Shown here: piece by piece, positions 59,491-64,000 of the stretch
Layout of the letters: each line of letters starts with the position of its first letter
Position numbering within the stretch: position 1 is the first letter of the stretch
Source of the DNA: Druceiella hillmani
Lineage: Eukaryota > Arthropoda > Insecta > Lepidoptera > Hepialidae
DNA: 64,000 nt
Direction of reading: 5' to 3'
Assembly: GCA_039881145.1 (NCBI GenBank)
Contig: JAYKKI010000133.1
Location: forward strand, 1,196,501 to 1,260,500
Translations under genes and position numbers: made by a program
The notes under the pieces: generated by a model
Seen by the model: the letters and a program-made list of their open reading frames with translations, nothing else
Told to the model about the DNA's origin: nothing
Databases searched by the model: none

Positions 59491-60230
59491 CCAATTATTA
59501 GCTTGATAACCTTGATAGCTGGATTTCTTTTTTTATAATAAAAGCATTTTTTGTTTAATTAAGAATATTAAAATTGTATTTAAAGATTATTTTCTCAATT
59601 ATTATGAGAACTTCTATAATATCATTATAGGTATACAGAGAGAATGACGTCAAATATTCTGTTCAGTTACAGGCAAAGACAATATAGAGTGTTGTCGCTT
59701 CATGAATTTGTTCAGGATGAATAGCGAACGAAACAACGAATATAATGCATCCAACCATGGGTGAAGGTGTATTATCTTATGACAGTCGAGAATGAGTTTC
59801 AAGGACAGAAATTTAATGTGTTCTCTGATCCTCATCCAAGGTGACAAACATTTCGGAAGATTAAAAAAACAATTAAATTCGTTTTATTAGACTGGACTAC
59901 CGTCAAGTCTTCAGATTGCTATAAAATATTACTTTATACTTTCTAAGAGAAGTGGAAATATTATGTTTGTCTACCACTTAAAGTAAACACCCCTTCAACT
60001 TCAAGAGAGGACTAATGTTTTCATGGAGCTATTGGGCAGCAATCGTAAATACTTTCACTTAGGTGAAATGCGTTTTTTCACTCACACTCTCCGGACTACT
60101 TGCAATCCAATAATAATATGTTACGCTTGCTTTAATTATTTACGTGACAATGATTAATAGAAGGTAGACCATCTCAATGTTGAACTTGCTTCATTTTTTG
60201 GAACATGGTGTCAAAGAACTCTACAAAGAA
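59491..60230. other. AT-rich DNA with no gene seen
   Basis: Nothing recognised. Confidence 0.4.
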
Positions 60231-60254
60231 AGAATTTCAAAAATTGATATAAGT

Positions 60255-60450
60255 CTGGCGTATAGATGTACTTTCGCCGATTGAGCTACGCCGTTGCCGT
60301 GTTGTCTTGGGTTGATCACAAGGTAAACGTCTTTTGAAGGCACGGCACAACGCGGGAACCACGGTTTTATTGCCGGCCCTATGTCGAGCGGGGCTGGACA
60401 GGTCTTATGGCTGGCTGTAAAACATTGCTCTTGGAGCAATAAGTTCTCCA
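60255..60450 (-). repeat. Possible tRNA-derived SINE or transposon fragment
   Basis: Read on the minus strand, 'ggcgtagctcaatcggcg' at 60294-60277 resembles a tRNA 5' end with an A box (TAGCTCAATCGG). The surrounding 190 bp is much GC-richer than its flanks. A convincing B box was not found downstream, so a tRNA gene is excluded and SINE status is only a guess. The minus-strand open frame at 60221-60499 spans it but matches nothing. Confidence 0.3.
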
Positions 60451-60534
60451 TGAATAAATAAATAATTTGAATGATTAATCTGAACTTATATTCTGGCATA
60501 TATCTTAAATTATGGAAAACTGAGCATATTACAC

Positions 60535-60605
60535 GGGTCTACGAAAGCAGTTTCATATACGAAGTGAACAACTAACACCTGTGGCGGTGTCAATCGCTTT
60601 TGAGG
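60535..60605 (+). repeat. Short dispersed repeat, copy 2 (partner at 56.73 kb)
   Basis: 'gaaagcagtttcatatacga', 'agtgaacaacta' and 'ggcggtgtcaatcgcttt' match the first copy in order. Confidence 0.6.
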
Positions 60606-60704
60606 TAATATAGTGCAGATACCTTTTCACAAAAATTCAGACCCAGCTTACCGATTTTCAACATGACTTCATCCCTGTGCGTTCTGTTCTTATGAATATT
60701 TCTT

Positions 60705-60915
60705 CACTGGTTGATAATATATCTATTGAAATTTACTAATTCCTCCAAAAATGTTTACCTGGTTGATAATATAATATCTTAAATGTTACCTGGGTTGATA
60801 ATATAATATATATAAATTATAGATAAATTGAGTAAGTTCTCCAAAAAGGTTTTACCTGGATTGATACTCCAAACTCTAAGGTTGAAATATCAACTCAGGT
60901 AAAACCTTTCGGATC
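60705..60915. repeat. Degenerate CTGGTTGATAATATA repeats with an inverted repeat
   Basis: 'acctggttgataatataata' or close variants occur at about 60708, 60757 and 60790, and 'acctggattgatactcca' at about 60854. The last forms an inverted repeat with 60886-60913 ('atcaactcaggtaaaacctt'). It may be the end region of a small transposon. Confidence 0.6.
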
Positions 60916-61214
60916 TGGTAGTCTGTCCAGTACGCATATTTAATTTCAATATATAACGTTATTAGTTTCTGCGCGAAGTAAATTATAAAAGTTATATAAT
61001 ATTAATAAAGAAATATAACTAAAAAAAGTAAAATAACTATTTTTAATCGGTGATTGGGAGTGGCTTTCCAGTTGTTTTTGGTAAATAATTGTTGTTATAA
61101 TAAGATGTTCCAAAATAAAGTTGACTCAATAGTGAAATGGCGTCTGAAAGAATCTACATTTTAATAAAGCAAAGGTATAGTAATAATCTGTTCTCGTTTT
61201 AAGGTATCCATTAA

Positions 61215-61215
<1 letters not shown>

Positions 61216-61278
<63 letters not shown>
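61216..61278. repeat. (TA)n microsatellite
   Basis: About 31 uninterrupted TA units, followed by a short C-rich patch (cttcccgcccgcccac). Confidence 0.95.
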
Positions 61279-61279
<1 letters not shown>

Positions 61280-61281
<2 letters not shown>

Positions 61282-62727
61282 TCAGTGGGCTCTTCCCGCC
61301 CGCCCACTTTATGTTCTATTTCTAAAGTTTGAAAACTCCGTCTAGTTATCCACATCCAGCTATTATTGACTTGTATTATAAGATTACTTTAAGGATACTC
61401 GGATTTGTTACAACATAACTTCGGAGAATTGGATGATATTAACTATATTAACACTTCGTACGTACGTAGTGAGAGTAGTGACTGTCGTTCATATCGAACA
61501 GGAAAAGAATTTAATTATCTGATCTCTTTAGGAAGTAACAAATGTCGTATGACCGAGAAAAAAAAACAAAAAATAAATATTTGAAATCACGTGTATTTTA
61601 GGCGTGATTGGAAGTAACTTTTAAAAAAATAGCGTAAATCGTGATTATTTCAATTATTAATATGTTTTATTGATAATCCATTAGTGTTGGAATTGGTATA
61701 TTTTCTAACATGTCATCCCGTTCGATTTACCCCTTTAAAGTTAAGATCATAAAATGTTTGAACACTCTGCGGTTGGCTTAGTTAATCAAAGTCTATTGAT
61801 GTTTTTATTCATTATAATTTATTATTGGTTTTGTGCAATTATCTGGTCTGTAAATGTATTTTGGTTGTAGTTTTCATTGATTTGCTCAACATATTGGTGA
61901 CTATCTATATTTTAAGCAAATATTATAAGCAAAAGATTATAAATTGATTTATTTGGTAAATAAATAGTAAGATTAAAATATTTTTAAGTACCACTTTGAT
62001 GTAACTAGAGATTTTTGTTTTCTTCCAATTATTTTACAATAATACACAGATCTGCAATTGAAAATTTTTATCATTTTTCTTATTTTGTAAATACGTTAAC
62101 CTCTTTCACATACTAGTAAACTTCCATTTCATGAGATTTTAATTAAATTTTATATCGATACTGTCTCTAACAAAAACTGTCACTACTTTTAACTTTCGGC
62201 CATATAAGTAAAAATAAATGTGAAAAGCAAACGCTGCCCACAAATTGCTTAATTTGTTACGAAATTCCATTTTTCTCTATTATAATTTATTACATATTTA
62301 CAAGCCATTACGAAACGCTCTTCCGTAATACGATAAAACCTTACTATTAACGTAATTCGGCTAGATCATTTGATTTGAATAATAGTTCACCATAGTTTTA
62401 GTTCCAAATCAAAGAAAAAAGTACACAATTACACAATTAGTTAAGTTAAAGAATGACTTTTCCTTTATATCATGTATATTGAGACATCTCTGTCCGTCTG
62501 TCGGTCATATTATTATTGTTTTTGGAGTTTTTGATACATGTCTATACAATTGTATAATAATTGTATTACATAGAAATAACATAAAACATAATTTGTTTAA
62601 TATACATCACATGACATAATCATTTCATCGTGTGGTTGTATGTGTCTTTTGAAGTAAAATTTAGTCTTTATTTACCATTTTAATTTTTTTAAGTACCCTT
62701 TGATAAATATTTTATTTTAAAATTATA
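61280..62727. other. AT-rich DNA with no gene seen
   Basis: A 'ctctgtccgtctgtcggtc' stretch at about 62488 may be a last trace of the interspersed-repeat family seen at 11.8 kb. Nothing else was recognised. Confidence 0.4.
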
Positions 62728-62782
62728 CACAAAACTACCTCGTCCTCTAATTTGGAACATTAGAGGACGAGGTGGTTTTGTG
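62728..62782. repeat. 24-bp hairpin with 7-nt loop
   Basis: The arms 62728-62751 (starting CACAAAACTACCTCGTCCTC) and 62759-62782 pair at 23 of 24 positions, and the odd position is a G-U pair in RNA. The arms are GC-richer than the flanks. No clear target-site duplication was seen. Candidates are a tiny inverted-repeat element or a structured RNA. Confidence 0.85.
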
Positions 62783-63541
62783 GATTTAAAAATTGGAAAC
62801 ACTCAATGGTCTGGAAAATGATGAAAACTTTCTGGTAAAATGATTTCATTAAATCAAATCAATATTTAAAAGAGGTATAGATGATTATGCAACCCTACTA
62901 TATATGTAAATTTATTTGCACTTTGATAAGTTATTCGATATCCCTCTAAAAGTTTCACATGTTTCTACTTTACATTGAGTTCGAGTTTAATGTAATTAAA
63001 ATACTTTTCAAAACAATTTATAACATGACCATTGTATATAGAAATTGAACTAGAAGCATTTAAATATGTTTTAAATATAAATATTAGTCCTATAACTTTT
63101 CTTATAAAAAACTTTAAATATCTTTCTGTGGAATTAACTTATTTCTATTCATTTTGACATTTTAAAATATATTTTATTTAATTTTTATAAAACTCGATGC
63201 TAAACTTACAAATTTATCCAAAGTACTGAATACGTCGAAATACCATAAGGAAAAGTGATTTTAATATGTGATACCAAAAATAATGAATAGTATAAAAAAA
63301 CACCCAGCAATTAGAATATACAACACTTTAACTAGTGAACAGCTACAGACTATCAAACAACTCCAAAAGCCCATTCCTGAAGCAGTCAATGGAGTACGAA
63401 AACATATCAAGATTTGCATCAGGTTATACTGTACTTAACAATGTCAGTGTAGGAAATGTACGTGAATACTGCCGCATATTTCTATTCTAGACTGGCAAAA
63501 CCAACTATAACGTCATCCTATCAGATAGCATAAGCGTTACC
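62783..63541. other. AT-rich DNA with no gene seen
   Basis: Nothing recognised. The stretch from about 63300 is slightly less AT-rich and may hold an older, unreadable unit of the repeat that follows. Confidence 0.4.
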
Positions 63542-64000
63542 GAACTCAAGATTGAGGGATTATTAACGTAATGATTTAATAATTAAAAAAAGTACATGTT
63601 TGAAAAAATATAGTCACAATTGAATATACTTATATCCGGCCATGTCCATTAACAAATACAAATGCATTGCAAAATTATACGTTTAGCAAATCCATTTATG
63701 TACAAATGTATTAACTTTGGTACTACTGGGACAAACCTTAAAATGCATAGACCCAATCAAAGAATATCCGATAAACTTACAAATGAACTCAAGATAGAGG
63801 GATTAAGGTAATGATTTAATAATTGAAAAGAAAATACGTGTTTGAAAGTAAATATCCTCTGAGTTGAAGGGGCTTAGATCTGGCTACGTTCGTTAAAAAT
63901 CACCATTGCACTGCAAAACTATACGGTTAGCAAATCCATTAATTGAAAATATACCAACTTTAAGACTATTGAGACAAACCTTACCTTCAAACGTGAATTT
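63542..64000 (+). repeat. 243-bp tandem repeat running off the window end
   Basis: GAACTCAAGAT starts at 63542 and again at 63785. Downstream blocks are shared in order: 'taatgatttaataatt', 'tgtttgaaa', 'attgcaaaattatacg' against 'ctgcaaaactatacgg', 'ttagcaaatccatt', 'accaactttaagac'-like and 'gacaaacctta'. The copies are about 75-80% alike by eye. The second copy is cut by the end of the window, so the array may continue. Confidence 0.85.

Noticed and set aside
60277..60294. tRNA gene on the minus strand
   Set aside because: Only an A-box-like start is present. There is no B box, and no cloverleaf could be traced.
62728..62782. let-7-like seed GAGGTAG on the minus strand of the hairpin
   Set aside because: The seed lies near the outer end of the 3' arm, the rest matches let-7 poorly, and let-7 is normally on the 5' arm. 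It is treated as coincidence.

Overview
The window is nuclear DNA from an animal, most likely an insect. It is strongly AT-rich (about two-thirds or more A+T by eye) and has no operons or dense coding. It carries many long (TA)n and (TG)n microsatellites, a decayed mariner-family transposase, several decayed LINE reverse-transcriptase fragments of insect type, and copies of an interspersed repeat that I recall from insect genomes. I cannot name the species. I found no intact host protein gene, tRNA or rRNA, so the window reads as an intergenic region or a very large intron.

Layout. 1-9 kb: mostly featureless AT-rich DNA with a perfect 19-bp inverted repeat (1.3 kb), a TA/TG compound microsatellite (2.8 kb), a CA/GCAC-rich simple repeat (3.8 kb), a repeat shared with 14.8 kb (5.9 kb) and two hairpins (6.3 and 7.05 kb). 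9-12 kb: LINE relic, insect interspersed repeat, 29-bp tandem array. 12-29 kb: nearly empty except for microsatellites. 29.7-30.1 kb: a 199-bp tandem duplication. 31.3-31.75 kb: a GC-richer island. 34.8-42.3 kb: three LINE relics. 44.0-46.0 kb: a diverged direct duplication about 743 bp apart, then a mariner relic. 46.9-59.2 kb: the most interesting part, described below. 49.8 kb: an 81-bp minisatellite. 51.6 kb: a second, longer copy of the insect repeat. 54.75-55.23 kb: the longest open frame in the window, unrecognised. 58.15 kb: a very recent 63-bp tandem duplication. 60-64 kb: a possible tRNA-derived repeat, a small hairpin element and a 243-bp tandem repeat running off the end.

The main finding is a small family of four related elements (46905-47125, 48042-48246, 58565-58776 and 58846-59153). 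Each is built on an inverted repeat and carries a motif that reads as a type I hammerhead-ribozyme-like core: CTGAAGA, a short hairpin, GAAA, a tiny self-complementary stem III, a GTC cleavage triplet, and a CCAC/GTGG stem I. The longest copy has two such cores in opposite orientation, and the others look like deletion derivatives. Two copies have 10-12 bp target-site duplications. A third has a degraded one, and a nearby paralogous sequence appears to preserve its empty site. This points to mobile elements of the retrozyme or Penelope-like type, but no reverse transcriptase of that class is visible here. The ribozyme activity is inferred, and one extra nucleotide in the core is a real caveat.
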